From assembly GCA_963920665.1 (NCBI GenBank), contig OY987268.1, positions 8,558,501-8,622,500 of the forward strand: a stretch of DNA of 64,000 bases. The letters run 5' to 3'. The notes beneath the pieces were generated by a model. That model searched no databases. It was not told the DNA's origin and saw only the letters and a program-made list of their open reading frames with translations. Position 1 is the stretch's first letter; each line of letters starts with the position of its first letter. The DNA comes from Straminergon stramineum. Its lineage: Eukaryota > Streptophyta > Bryopsida > Hypnales > Calliergonaceae. A program made the translations under genes and the position numbers. This document shows, piece by piece, positions 11,981 through 24,132 of this stretch.

Positions 11981-12321
11981 ATTCACTCAATTCTTCTTCA
12001 TGAAGAGGTGTCACAACTCAATAATTGAGATTTTCAAAGAGAGAAAACTCAAGATTTTTTGCCTTCTAACTCTACCAAAGGTACAAGTCTTGAGGATTGA
12101 ATCCCCAAATCCAAAGCATGAATTTTGGGAGCTAGGGTGTTTGATTCATGTTGGGCTAGAGCAGGAATGAAGTAGAAAATTTGGGAGCTCAAATTGCAAG
12201 TTAAATCTAACAACCCTATTTGAGATTGCACAGAGAATCCCCGGTGCAAGTTTGATTGGCATGGTCCTCAAAATTGAACATTACTCCCTTTGCCTCCAAA
12301 TCAATGTTCTCAGTTGCTTCA

Positions 12322-13328
12322 TTTATCCCTAACTAAGTGCCTAAGCCTTTTCAAGTGTGTTTTGACTATGAAAAAAGAGCATTGGCTTGTAGTTATCCTC
12401 AATGAAGCAAATTGCATTTTTTTTCCAAATTTAACCATATAGATATTAATAGAGCTTGTTTACTAGTGTGCACACCAATTTTGAGTGCAAAATTTACTAG
12501 GAGATGTGAGATTATACCAAGGGAAATATACATTTTCTATTTTTAGGATGTCATCTTTGTCCACAATGTTTCAAAAATTTGCATATAAATGTTATTTTGG
12601 GATTGGAGGTAACATGAACAACTTCAAAGAGTGTTAGCACACTAAAATGCACTTCCAAAAAATTGAATTTCACATGAAAAAACATCAAACTCATTACACA
12701 ATCCACCTTGCAATTGTTGAAATGCAATTTTTGTTTTTAAGTAGAAACTGCAAATAGCTTCAAATAAACACTTGCATGTTGAAATTTTCAATGGTGAAAA
12801 TTATGAAAAGACTTTAAACTTTTCATTGGGACCATTCTCAAAGCAAATGGATAAGTACAATTTCTTAGATCTCAAATCAAATGAAATTGCCAAGCTTTGC
12901 ATAAAGCCAGGAAATGAAGTAAAATTAACAAGCTTCACACTCCACTTTTAGTACACATCATCAGGAATTTCAAGGCATGTGAACATGGTGCCACGATGGT
13001 GCACTAAAATGCAATTAAGTTAATTTGGTGCCAACCTCTATACCAACCTAGCATGGATAAAATGACACTAAAATGACTTGCATGCGGCCTTTGGTGTCAA
13101 AATGGCACCAAAACAATCTAGCCTAACTTTTTTGATGATATGCCTTTGAAGACCTCTCAATAATTGAATATGTACTTTTCTCAATGAAAAATGAAAATTT
13201 TCCATAGTTAACCCTTAAAACTACCCGAATTTTTTTTAAACTGGTCACAAGAATTTAACTGCCTGCACAGAAATGGACCTGAAATTTCAGATCAACCATA
13301 TATGGTCATGTAGGCAGTTAGGGGTTAA
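12322..13328. mobile_element. TTAA-flanked inverted-repeat element, 999 bp
   Basis: Unit 2 has the empty site CATTAATTTTGTAG at 28566-28579. In unit 1 the TTAA is represented by TTTA (12322-12325, one mutation) and TTAA (13325-13328) around the element. The ends read TCCCTAACT and, reverse-complemented, CCCCTAACT. The interior matches the elements at 30408-31179 and 43807-44587. No transposase is encoded. TTAA targeting with CCC ends is the piggyBac signature. Confidence 0.65.
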
Positions 13329-13564
13329 ATCTGTGGCAGGATCTATGATTAACCGAAGAGACTCTAAGATCACTGGGAGCTGTTTTGGTTTTTGTTTAAT
13401 TTTACTTTGATTGTGCCTGATACAGCATTTGTTATTCAAAATAAACAGTTACAAAAATAGTGAGTAAAAGTGGTGCTTCATCATTTACGGTGACACAAAT
13501 GAAGACAGGAATGAGGGCTTCCAGGACTACAGGGCAAATGGTTCCCAGTCAAATTGGAAAAGGA

Positions 13565-13712
<148 letters not shown>

Positions 13713-13906
13713 TTTTGTGAATGGTATGAGGTGATGTGAACCTCTTAGAATCTGATGTGGAAATTCAATTTTGGCATCTTCAATGCCACATTAGACTTGT
13801 TTGGATGGTATTTAATCAATCATCATATGACATATGCGGACTTGAGGAGTGGCTTCACAATCGGGGTTGAAGGCATCTGCAACTCCACAGCAATGCCAAT
13901 ACTAAT

Positions 13907-14039
13907 GTATGAGGCTCTTGAAGTGTCCATTTAAGCCTATCTAACTCATCATTGACAGTAATAGATATTGCAAACAATATGTCATTCATTCCTAGATAGG
14001 ATTTGCAATTAGAACCCAAACACTTCAAGAGCCTCCTAC
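13907..14039. mobile_element. MITE inside a coding exon
   Basis: The terminal inverted repeats are 20 bp with one mismatch (GTATGAGGCTCTTGAAGTGT and, reverse-complemented, GTAGGAGGCTCTTGAAGTGT). It is absent from the same exon in units 2 to 4. It shares its ends with the element at 11367-11826. It is 133 bp long and codes for nothing. Confidence 0.8.
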
Positions 14040-14084
14040 CTTACATAATTTCCCCACCACCAGTTGTCTCCATTGTGCCACCTG

Positions 14085-14462
14085 TTTAAGGCATATGACC
14101 CATTTCCAACCACTTAAGCAATTACGCATGTATGGAGTGGGGGGTTCTCGAGTGGGGAAATTATCCCATATATAAAAATAGATTTGGGAAGGATTCCATA
14201 TTTTTCCAAAGTTTTAATTCTCAAAACATAATTTTTGTGAATTTCTTAGCTCAATATTCTGTTTGACCCATATTGGTCATTTAGGCCTTCCTATTTTCGA
14301 CCAAGGGTTAGTTGCAATATTGAGGGTCTTGTAGCCAATAATAATGTGCCACAACTACATTAGGAATTGTGCCATAACTAATCACTACTCATCAATACTT
14401 GAACAAAAAGAAACTAGTCTACATAGCAGAAATGTAGGGTGATCAAAAAGGGGTCCACTACC
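14085..14462. mobile_element. Second insertion in the same exon
   Basis: 378 bp interrupt the exon between codons that are contiguous in units 2 to 4. The inside resembles 33300-33500 and 46917-47200 (CCCATTTC, then a CCACT or CCATT run, then an AT-rich core and TTGACCAAGGG), so it is a copy of a dispersed repeat. Clear terminal repeats were not seen. Confidence 0.6.
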
Positions 14463-14619
14463 GTAGACACTCTCAAACTTCCTCCTTGTCTCTCTTGCTA
14501 GCACAACCACCTCAGAAAATAGTGACACCACAATAAACTTTAGAAACAAAATTTCAAGTAAACTTGACGTCAATATGATAAAAATCAATTATCACTTAAA
14601 GGACTAAGGTCTCCTGGTC

Positions 14620-15195
14620 TTAACCCCTAAAGGACCAAGTGTTTGTTCAACGTATGCAAGAAATCTCGGGTAGATTCCTATGAAGTCATTTTTGGTCAGA
14701 AGTACATGAAATTTGGGCATGATGTGTAACTATGTACCCCTTCTTGAAAATCTAATTATTTTTCTAATTGGGTGCTTGGATCAAAAGTTATGTTGCACTA
14801 AACTTTGAGGGCAACTCGGGCAGCATATGCAAAACTCTTCCTATGATTTTGAAATTTAGCGGGTGTATAGCTTACATGATACAAGATGAAAATGTAAAAA
14901 AAATAACCATTTTTAGTGTAAGAATCTCATTCTTGAAGGAGTTAAAGATTGAAGGCCATGTTGGGCAAGGTTGGAAAAAAAACTTTTTCACCTCACTTCA
15001 AATGTTATAATCTTTCAATCCATATAGTCAAAGTTTCTAAATTTTTTTCACATATTCCCAAAGAAGTCTAGTACAAACTTGTACGATTGAATTTTGAAAA
15101 AACAACTTTTTTTTTCATTTTTTTCTTGCTACCCTAAAAAGTGGTAATTTTTGACAATTTCTACCCAAAATGTGCCTCGGTCCTTTAGAGGTTAA
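14620..15195. mobile_element. TTAA-flanked inverted-repeat element, 568 bp
   Basis: The ends are CCCCTAAAGGACC and, reverse-complemented, CCTCTAAAGGACC, flanked on both sides by TTAA (14620-14623 and 15192-15195). Unit 2 shows the empty site GGTCTTAAAGTGACC (29214-29228) with a single TTAA. The inner sequence around CAATCCATATAGTCAAAG recurs at 17600 and in the element at 45840. No transposase is present. Confidence 0.8.
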
Positions 15196-18100
15196 AGTGA
15201 CCAATTCAATTGATCATAATATAAAAAACATAACCCAAACATGACCAAAGTTTATACTACTACAATAAGTGAAGAACATTGTTAGTATCTATTGATCTAA
15301 TTATAAACTAAATTGAACAAAAGAGAGTCTCCATGACTGTGACCTATTTAACCTATTAGAGGAGGTCTTAGGTTCGGGGTGGGCCGTTTGAAGCCTGTTC
15401 CCCTTGTTGTTCTTGATGCAGTGAGGGAATAGCTCGCTGTTGTCAAAAAAAATTGGAAACTGAAAAAAAATTTAAGAATTTTTTTTAAAATGACGTGGCC
15501 AAACCTCAACCACATTAGATTGTTGCTATAGTACTCTTGCAATGGAGTTCCCATGTTCCCTGCAATCTGAGAACTCACAGCCTTCCCTAGGCTTGAAATG
15601 AAATCTCCTATAATGAAGGGCCCTTGTGTCCTCCTACATGGCCTGTATTTAGCTTTATAACTCTTCAATGTGGTGTAATAGATGAGTTATGATACATTTT
15701 TATTTACATACTATCATGAATTCATGATCATTAATTTCCTCTATTTTGAAAAATATTTGGTCAATGTTTTCCTAATCAAATACCACCAAAGAGGTATTAT
15801 ACTATATTGCCACAAAGGGCTTTCATGCCTTTCTAGAGTTAATCTAGTAAGATCACCAAGGACTAAAAGTGTCATATAAATGATTTTTAAGAAACTTGTA
15901 GAAATAAAGAATGCATCTATGCATTCAAGAGTCTCTTGAGTTTTGGCTAACTACTTTGATGATAGGGTTACCTTGAGGGTTGCTACTATGTGAGCATAGG
16001 AGTGTGAGCCCATGAGCCTATAATACTACACACCTATGTTATAGGATATATATGTTATAAATACCCATATTATAGGTGTTTATGATACATACACCTTCTA
16101 TACTATGTGGTATCTATATTATAGGTACCTATAACGTAGGCTCATTGCTCACATGCTCACATTCTTGGGCTCACATACTAGCACCGTTGGGGTTACCTTC
16201 TCCCAACATTAGGAGTGCCAAAGCATCAATCCCAATTTGGAATTCCAAGGTTTTAAGTGACAAGTGGCTTGGTTTTGATTGATCATGTGTTGGTCTAATA
16301 ATAAATAAAATTGAAGAAAACTTAAGTCTCCATATGATCTAAGTAAAAGTGCAAAGAAAATAAATTTATAGTCAATTTCGGGGAGGTTTCAAAGTGACCA
16401 ATGCAATTGATTATATTGTACAATTTTATTATCACCCTAAAAGAGAACAACTCTAATATTACTAGAACCACGGAATAATAATGCATGAATTGGTTAAAAG
16501 TGAACAAAAATGGCACTAAAGAAAATCCCCCACACAACCTAAACTCCTAAAATAAAGAATCAATCCATTGGGGTTTTAGCACCATTTGCAATGTAATCCA
16601 AATAAGGGCAATATTCTGTGTAATTTGTGCTAGGTCCTCTGCATACTTGGAGAATGAGATTGTGTGAAAGCAATGCTGAGTGATTGGAAAAGATGAATGA
16701 GAAATGATTTGGAGGAAACCTTGTCATGAAGCACATAATTCATTATTCATGATATGAACTTCATAGAGTTTAGGACATATTCAATAATCCAGTATACTTC
16801 CCCAGCACCCAACATAACTTGAACTTTCACTACTTTGTAATTAGAAATTGAAATTTCTATCAATATTGGAAGTCCATGGAAAAATATTCTAAATAGGTAT
16901 AAGGAATCTTAAATGTAGACATTGTACAATGAAAATAAATTGCTTCAAAAGCACACTAAAAGACAAAAATTATAGAGGGGTTGACAAAATTCCCTTACTA
17001 ATGCAAAATTTTTTATTCAAGGGCATTCCAAAATTCATTTTTGGATATTTTGGAATGCACTCAATGTCATTTTTTGTCAGAAACCGTTCAAAAGTGCCAC
17101 CTTTGCTACATTCATGCAAGGAAATAGGAAAAATAAATAAAATAGAATCTAACCATAGGATCTTTTACTTCACTTGTTTCAAAGCGTGTGGTAAAAATAA
17201 ATTAAGTTTGATTTTACAAATTGGAAGATATTAGCATTCAAAATTGGACAAAAAGTTTTTTTCAAGAAGATGCATCCAAAAAATGAGATTGGAAAACAAG
17301 ATATCTTTCTCATGACTAATCTAAATAGAATGAATCAAAGCTTCACATGTAGAAAAAAATATATCTTTTAGTAAAAAAAATGAAAAATTTTATTTCAAAT
17401 TTTTGTGAATTTTTTGGGCTCTTGGGCATTGATTGAAATAAAAATTACATTCCAAGAAAGAAAATGTGTTTTTTTAGCTTCCCAAAGAGTTTCAAGAAAA
17501 TCACAATGAATATTGAAATTGTACAAGCTTGTAGATCCTAAGTCCCATTTTAGCCCTCAAAGGACCAATGGGACTTTAGGGGTTAAAACACTTATATCTT
17601 GTGATCCATATAGTCAAAGTTTCTGAAATTTCTTCCACACATTCTCATACTAGTTTAGTGCAAGATCCTATGGTTAATTATACAAGATAAACAAATATTT
17701 AAATTTTTTGTTATTGCATTGAAAACGAAAATTTTGATTTTTGTAATGAAAAAATGGCCATTGAACTTCACAAGATAATCCAAAACACCAAGCATTGCAT
17801 TTCACAAAATGGATTGGGTGGGGACAATAAAATATTAAAATTTTAAAATCTAAGGACGTACAAATATGACTATGTAGTATTGGAAATTTGTTTTCTTGTG
17901 GATTTAGAATTGATTTTTAATGTGAATATACCCATTTCGACAGGCTAAAGTATGAATGACATGAAGAAAGATTACAAAGTTCAATTTTGACTTAAGATAG
18001 CACACTCGTAAAGCAACCCTTTAAGAGCTAATTGCCTTGTCGTGGAAGCTAAACTCCTTGAAACAATTTTCAGTAAATTTTTATGGGAAGAAAAAGGACA

Positions 18101-18503
18101 ACTAGCATGTAATCCAAGTCGATTCATATTTTTTGGAGCTTCATGGAATTAGTTATAAATTTTAGAAGTTGAAATGCAATGGTCACAAAAAGTGACCACC
18201 TCTTGAAATATATGACATAGGGATGACATAGAATTCTTCTATATATTAAGTAATAGAAGTGCAAATGTTCATCCCTAGGATTTAGTGTAAAAGGGGAGAT
18301 CTTGCATTGTAGTTTGACCTCCTATGAGTGCTCTTGATTTTTTTTAAACAAATGATTCACATGGTATGAAATAGGATGATTTCCACAATGACCAATCTAA
18401 TGTTTTTTTTCTAGGATTAAGGAATAAGGACCATTAAGTAAAGCTTAAATTATAAGCTAGTGAGGAATGTCATCATCCTTTACTAAGTTACACTACTAGA
18501 AGT
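15196..18503. other. Repeat-filled spacer of unit 1
   Basis: No gene is supported. 15640-15850 is a copy of the repeat at 54210-54390, ending in a GGGCTTTCA block that recurs at 2210-2235. 16320-16590 matches the spacer beside the minus-strand gene in the other units, but the expected upstream exons are missing. 17560-17660 repeats the core of the TTAA elements. 18010-18215 is an inverted copy of 62505-62700. Small open frames are unsupported. Confidence 0.5.
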
Positions 18504-19316
18504 GTCAACAGGGCCGGGATGAACTAACCCCTCGCTTGGCCCCCCTCCAAGTCATCTAGGGGTGCAATTAAAAAAAGCCCCCCTATTTTGTGCTTCATAA
18601 TTTTCTCTTCTGCACCCCTCGAAGCATATTTTGGGCCATTGATTGCAAATATGAATTCAAAATTTGCAAATTTAACCCCAAAATGCTCCAACATCCATTT
18701 TTTGGACAATGAACAGATTGAATTTGAAGTTTCATCCTTCTCACTACTTAGATGAAAGTTATTCTAATTTGTGGACATACATTATTAAGTTGTTGTCCTA
18801 TCTAAGGGTTGGATTTGATGTTACTAGAGTACATATTTTTCTAAAATTACAAATTTGCAAGTATGTCAAGTGGTCAAATTGCATTGACTCTAGTTCAAAA
18901 CAAGATTTGCCAAAATGAGGTCATAGATAGGAAGAACACAAAAATTTCAAAAAATCACCCTGTGGAGAGAACCTCATTTCAAATCCATTCCAACCAATTT
19001 TACTCAAAAAATGATAATATTTTTGCTTGTAATTGAATTTTGAAGGAATTTTGGAATTTCTCTTTCAAAATTTATAGAAAAAAATTGGTGATAGCATTGG
19101 TGAATCTAACCGTATAGATGGAATTTGCAAATCAAAATCTACAACTTTAATATCTATACAAATTCAAAAATATGCTTCCAAATAGCACTTTATAATGATT
19201 TTTTTCAAATCGTCAATTTCTGAGATGTTTCTGGACGTTTAGGGGTTACTCATGCGTGGCAAATAAACAATTTCAGGGTTTCCCCTTGGGGATGGTTCAC
19301 CCCGGCCTGTCAACAG
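18504..19316. mobile_element. Composite insertion with 8-bp direct repeats
   Basis: GTCAACAG occurs at 18504-18511 and 19309-19316 around a segment whose ends are inverted copies (GGCCGGGATGAACTAACCCC and, reverse-complemented, AGGCCGGGGTGAACCATCCCC). An 8-bp duplication and ends of this type suggest a hAT-like element. Most of the interior (about 18690-19220) is an inverted copy of the AT-rich repeat at 32640-33200, so another element is probably nested in it. Confidence 0.6.
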
Positions 19317-19530
19317 CATACATGATCTTCTAGGCAGGGGGGATAAGTTAGAGGAGACGTTAATCACCCCCCCTCGAGCAAAACGGGGGGCCTGTCAGTG
19401 GGGCCACGCTTGCTTGCTTGGCTGGTTCCCTTGTTGGCCCTTCTCGGGTCCCGTTGCTGCTTCTCATCACTCCCAGCGTCTTAGCCTCCTCACCCTCAGC
19501 CGATCCAGACTATAGTAGTGCGACGAGCCG

Positions 19531-19695
19531 AATGTAGAGATATAGATAATACACATAAAGCTAAAGGAATTTCATAGCCAGTAGATTGAGCAGCTGCTCG
19601 AAGACCACCTAAAAAAGAATATTTATTATTAGATCCATATCCTGCCATAAGAAGTCCCAGAGGGGCAATACTACAAATAGCGATCCAAAAAAAAA
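19531..19695 (-). pseudogene. ndhA: Nuclear plastid insertion: ndhA fragment
   Basis: On the minus strand about 55 codons are unmistakably plastid NADH dehydrogenase subunit A, including [29 protein letters not shown] and [13 protein letters not shown]. Both ends stop abruptly within the gene and unrelated DNA follows. It is therefore a small transferred plastid fragment, not a working gene. It sits just upstream of the unit 2 5' module and is absent from the other units. Differences from the usual plastid sequence (TGYE in place of SYE-type residues) suggest age. Confidence 0.9.
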
Positions 19696-19917
19696 CGGAG
19701 ACAGTTTTTCGGGCTTGCTCAATACTTCCCCATCCACACAAACCTGAAGTATTCCGCTCAAAGTTTGGCGAGCCCAGTGCTGCGGAAAACTGTGCCCCGT
19801 GCCACAGTGGAGACAGTTATGGCTCCTGGGCCTGGCCAAACCTGCCCCGGGCACCCGATCAGGTTGGGCGAGTGGGGAACTGGGGATGGTGATGCTCTAA
19901 CCTTCAAATACTCCGCA

Positions 19918-21445
19918 ATTAAGAGCAACGTTTTGCAGGACAGTCAACGGTACTTGTCAACTTACCACTGAAAACGGGCCTGCCGACAGAAAGCTCTTGG
20001 TTTTTGTGAAAGAACGAGTGAGCGATGGAGCGTCCACATCTCGCGGCTTCGTGGTTGCCCTCGCTTGCATCAGTCAGTTGCTCGCAGCTCTGCTAATTTG
20101 TCTACAAGGATATCTGCTGGCCACCAGCAGCAAGGAATTCCGACAGAGGGCGTTCCATTTGAGCACGACGCTTGAATTTGATCAGCCGGGTGTTTTTTAC
20201 TGGTCCTGTGAGTGTCGTTTAGGTTTAGCCGATCGAGAGCTGGATGATCAAGTGGAAATTCTGGCGGCAGGAACTCACGACGACCTCACCTCTTCCAATT
20301 ACCTACGACTTGGCGGATCCACGGGGGGTCCAAATCAACGACCTCGGGCTTTGCCCTGGATCCCGACAGACATACTGCTTTCGGGTCTTTGCACGAAATT
20401 CTTCCTCCGGATTTCATGGTGTGCTTGCGCCCCTCTCCGTCTCTTCATTTCCTCCATGCTGTTATGCCTTTCTGTTGCGAAAGTCGGTTGGGAGTCTCGT
20501 AGCATCAATTCAGCTATTCGGTGAATACCTAAGCACGCCGAAGTCCGTATCCTGAATGACTTGTAATATAACCCTAGCTGTACGTATCAGGGCGAGCAGA
20601 GAGAATTTTCTGGCATTAGATCGTCTAATTGCATGATCGGATATCGAAGAGGGTAATTCTGCACTTCCACTAGACTGATTCGTCATAATAGTGAGGTGGG
20701 ATTAGCATCACCTTGAACATTGGTGTCGTCATTTTGGTTTGTTTTAGTGGAAATTGGTGCTGAACCGTAAAATTTCAACCTACACTAATTCAAAGTAGTG
20801 TGAGTATGGTAAATTACTGTCTCAGGCACTACACGCACTAATAGGACAAATCATTGTAGCAGTACAGATAAGGACGAGCCGTCACTGCCTCACGTTTGAT
20901 TATGAGCAGCGCTGACCGATCGGAGCATGTATAGAGTGGTGAAGGGTTCAATATCGGTTCAAAGACCTAGATCTATTCAGCTCAAGTTCTTGTCATCATT
21001 TATGGATTTCTTTCACAAATTCCAAGTGGGAATTTGAAGACCAGTACAAGTGAAAGCAGCTAAGCCCATTTCCATTCAGAGATGAGTGGTCATAGACTTA
21101 TACCCGAGTCATGCGTCCCAGCGTCTGATGGATCAGTTGCTGTGGGTACGAGGGGTCAGTACACGGGATTGTTGTATCGTCTAGGTTATATTTTCCATCG
21201 TCTACTTTGCTCCTCTCCTTCAAGTATTTGCACAAGACTCCCTGACATGTTCACTAATTATACTCTGTGGTTTGCGGTGAAGATGTCATGTCGGGAGTCG
21301 AATGCTTGTGCACTCCATGCAGGCCACGAATGCAGGTTCAAATAACGCCGGGAATAAGATCCCGACAAAGCCGGGGATTTGAGGGTGCGACTTCTAAATT
21401 TGTCTTTATGACTGCTCCCTTGAGTTGCTCACCATCTGGTGATCA
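19918..21445 (+). promoter_or_regulatory. Conserved 5' module of kinase unit 2
   Basis: This copy of the block at 2233 lacks the GC-rich insert. Here the hydrophobic frame stays open for 175 codons (19997-20524) from a TTG, but the frame is broken in the other units and no family is recognisable, so it is not called a gene. The last 400 bases before the ATG at 21446 are nearly identical to unit 1, which points to recent duplication or retained promoter function. Confidence 0.5.
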
Positions 21446-23131
21446 ATGACAACCATGAGCAGTAAGTTCTTCCCAGGACATGGTGCAAGTTCCTCGTCCA
21501 TCGAAGCTGATTACTTGACTCTCTCTGTGGAAGATGTGCACTCCCTTGCACAGCTTGTCAGCGAAGGGTTACAGCTGAATAAATGGCAGTGTCAGGATCT
21601 CTCCTCCAAGCTCGTGCAAACCCTGGAGAATATTCAGAAACGAGTCCCTTCATCTCAAGCATTAAAGGTTCTCTTTGGTCCAGCTTTGAAGAAATTGTAC
21701 AGAGTATTGGAGAAAGCGAAGTTGCTTGTCATTCAGTGCTGCGACACAGATTGGGTTCGAGCAGCCGTGTTTCAGATTCACAATGAGGGGACCTTTCGAG
21801 AGGTCTTGCTGGAGGTCGGCTTATGTTACAATGTTATTTACGAGCTCAGCAAAGGTACTCTACGAGATCGGGAATGGCCACTAATTCAAGCAGAAGACCT
21901 GCGCCAGTCATCCTTGTTCTTGCCTGCACCTGAGAGTGACGTCCGGGAAGATCAAGAAACTCTGAAGAGAAGGCTTGAGCACGTAGCAGGCACATCAGAT
22001 CATCGGAATTCGTATCTTGCGCGATACTTGTTGGGGAAGTTGGAGTGCGTATCTGCAGCTCGCAAGAATGAAGACTTCAGCGTTCCGGATGCATTGCTTT
22101 GGATGAACGAAACTCAACCGGAGGAGACTTGGAAATTGCAACGCGTTATTGGAAGTGGTTCTGGTGCATCGTGTGTTTGTCGCTACGAGTGGCTTGGCAT
22201 TCCCTGTGCCAGAAAGGAGTTTCACTGTAGAGTGGAAGATGGTATTTTCCGCACGGAAGCGGCCATCTTGGCCCAGCTGAACCACCCGAATATTGTGAAG
22301 TTCTTTTGTTGTAGCAACGGTCCCGAAATGGGTGAGTGCTTCATAGCCATGGAGCTTATGGAGATGAGCTTGGACACTTTGATTGAGAGTCGAGCGAAGG
22401 CCAGACGTTCATTTCCACTTCTTTTTGTTCTCGACATCATGATCCAAATAGCGCGTGGAGTGTGGTACCTCCATGGCCTCAACATTGCTCATCGTGACTT
22501 GAAACCACAAAATGTGGTTGTGACGGAATCCCGTGCTGCACATCTTGAAGATTGTTTTTGTGTGAAGTTGGTTGATTTCGGGATGTCCAAGACCAAAGTG
22601 CAGGTTTCCAAGTCTAATACCATTTCCATACCCGGTGTTGGCACCACCAAATATAGAGCTCCGGAGGTTTTTCCTCGGGCCCAGCGAGTTGCACCGGGTC
22701 TGAAAAGGAAGGTGAATTGGTTCCAGGCGGATGCCTATAGCTTTGGCATCACTTGCGCTGTGCTTTTGTCGTTGAAGAAGCCCTTTGAAGATGTGCGCAG
22801 GAGTGAGTTGTATGAGGAATTACTCCAGGGAGTCCGACCCGAACTCCCTGTCGAGTGTCCGGAGGCTTTGGTTGGTCTTTTGGAGAACTGTTGGGCTACC
22901 AACCCTCATTGTCGACCTGGTTTTGCGGAGATTTGTTCGAGGCTTGAGCAATGCAAACTTCAGGAGTTTTTGAGAGTTTCCTGTGAAGGTTTGCAAGGGG
23001 TCGTGGGTTCCGAATATATTGAGTCTATTTCGATGAAGCAGTGTGATGAGCAATCTCTATGTGCCACTGGAGTTCCATATGTAGAGTCTCAATGTGCCAG
23101 CACAGTCTCCTTTAAATCAGTTGTTGCCCAG
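21446..23131 (+). CDS. Unit 2 MLKL-like (DUF1221/HeLo) protein kinase, large first exon
   Basis: 562 codons, the same length and start as unit 1, ending at the same donor (CAG|GTAAAT). The N-terminal DUF1221/HeLo-type domain (about residues 25-200) and the kinase (about 233-505) are intact. The Gly-loop is the better-formed GSGSGAS, and CARKEF, HRDLKPQN, DFG and APE are all kept. Differences from unit 1 are scattered substitutions with no frame break. It is likely the most canonical kinase of the array. The downstream linker exon is intact but the second kinase has a splice lesion, so this unit may yield only the kinase-alone form. Confidence 0.85.
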
Positions 23132-23473
23132 GTAAATTTTCTTTTATCTAGTTTCAAGTTTTTTTGACGTTTCTACTATGGCTGGATTATTGGGTTGGAT
23201 CCGTGGTTGAACTCCTACATCTATAAATTTGAATGTACTGATGAACATGATTGCCAATTCTTAGGCCTTGCGCATTTGGTAAAAGCATGTTGAGCATCAA
23301 TAATATATCCGCATATCTAGTTCGTTTCTCGAGTATTCCAGTGTGCTCATGTGATGCGAAATCTGTTTATCCTCGTTTTACATGTTTATTTGGAGGAGTA
23401 TATGTGACTGCATTTGAAAGTTGTCTTGATATTTGTACTTTTCTCTTTCCATTTCGATTGCATCATTTTACAG

Positions 23474-23849
23474 GAGGCCGATGGTATTTCGCGAATTGCT
23501 GAGAAATCCAGTCCACCAAGTGATGATTATTCTGAAGATCGCCAGAGTATCTTGTCCAAATTGGAGCGTAAGAAGGTTCCTAGCTATGTCTTCCCCTTAT
23601 TGCACAATTACTGAAACATCCAAAGTTAGTACTGGTGTGTCGAAAACTCAGCTGTTTTAATTTGATGCATTCACGTATCAAATTTGAATGGCTCCAAATT
23701 TAATATGTCTTTTTGTTGACATTGAACACGATCTCTTTGTGTAGGGCATACTAACAAATACAACTTTCGTGATGAAAATCAAGAATGAGCATGAAGTCTT
23801 TCTCAATTCAATTCAAGGCTTGAAAGATGAAATTTCACCCTTAGAATGA
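23474..23849 (+). CDS. Unit 2 linker exon and alternative terminal exon
   Basis: Exon 2 is 23474-23575 (34 codons, phase 0), differing from unit 1 at a few residues (ISRIAEKSSPPSDD). The alternative terminal exon, 23745-23849, is identical in codons to that of unit 1 and ends in TGA after LEIS-like acidic residues. Given the broken donor further on, ending here would give an intact product of about 630 residues. Confidence 0.5.
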
Positions 23850-24132
23850 TAGTGCACATGATCAATCTGTTACTGTTAATGCTCATGACCAAACTCACAA
23901 CTTTGAGCATTTTGACCTTGAGAACGCCAAATCAAACATGATGATGCCAAGATTCGTGTTTGTACTACTATAGGAACTTCAACAGCTTATGCACACATTT
24001 TTAGGGTGTTAACTTTGGTTATGACTCAAGCTTTTCTTGTAAATATGATTGAGAAAGCTCAAACACATGATATTGTGTTCTCATGCACTAATTACTACCA
24101 ATATGCATGTGTGATATGGATATTTGTACTAG

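Larger units (their letters stand above)
13816..14496 (-). pseudogene. Unit 1 remnant of Cys/His-rich plastid protein, last exon only
   Basis: This is homologous to the intact last exon at 59652-59806. The end (QHCHCCGVADAFNPDCEATPH-like) and the start (REТRRKFESVY-like) of the exon can be recognised, but two insertions split it (about 13907-14039 and 14085-14462). The two upstream exons found in units 2 to 4 were not found in unit 1: the conserved sequence stops at about 16590 and other repeats follow. The copy cannot make the protein. Confidence 0.75.

Noticed and set aside
16929..17234. 101-codon open frame in the unit 1 spacer
   Set aside because: It overlaps the repeat core of the TTAA elements, is Lys/Phe/Ile-rich as expected of AT-rich noise, and has no motif.
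19496..19741. Working ndhA gene
   Set aside because: Only about 55 internal codons are present, with abrupt ends; it is a plastid fragment in nuclear DNA.
19997..20524. 175-codon open frame with a hydrophobic N-terminus in unit 2
   Set aside because: It begins at TTG, the frame is broken in the other three units, and no family is recognisable; kept as part of the 5' module.
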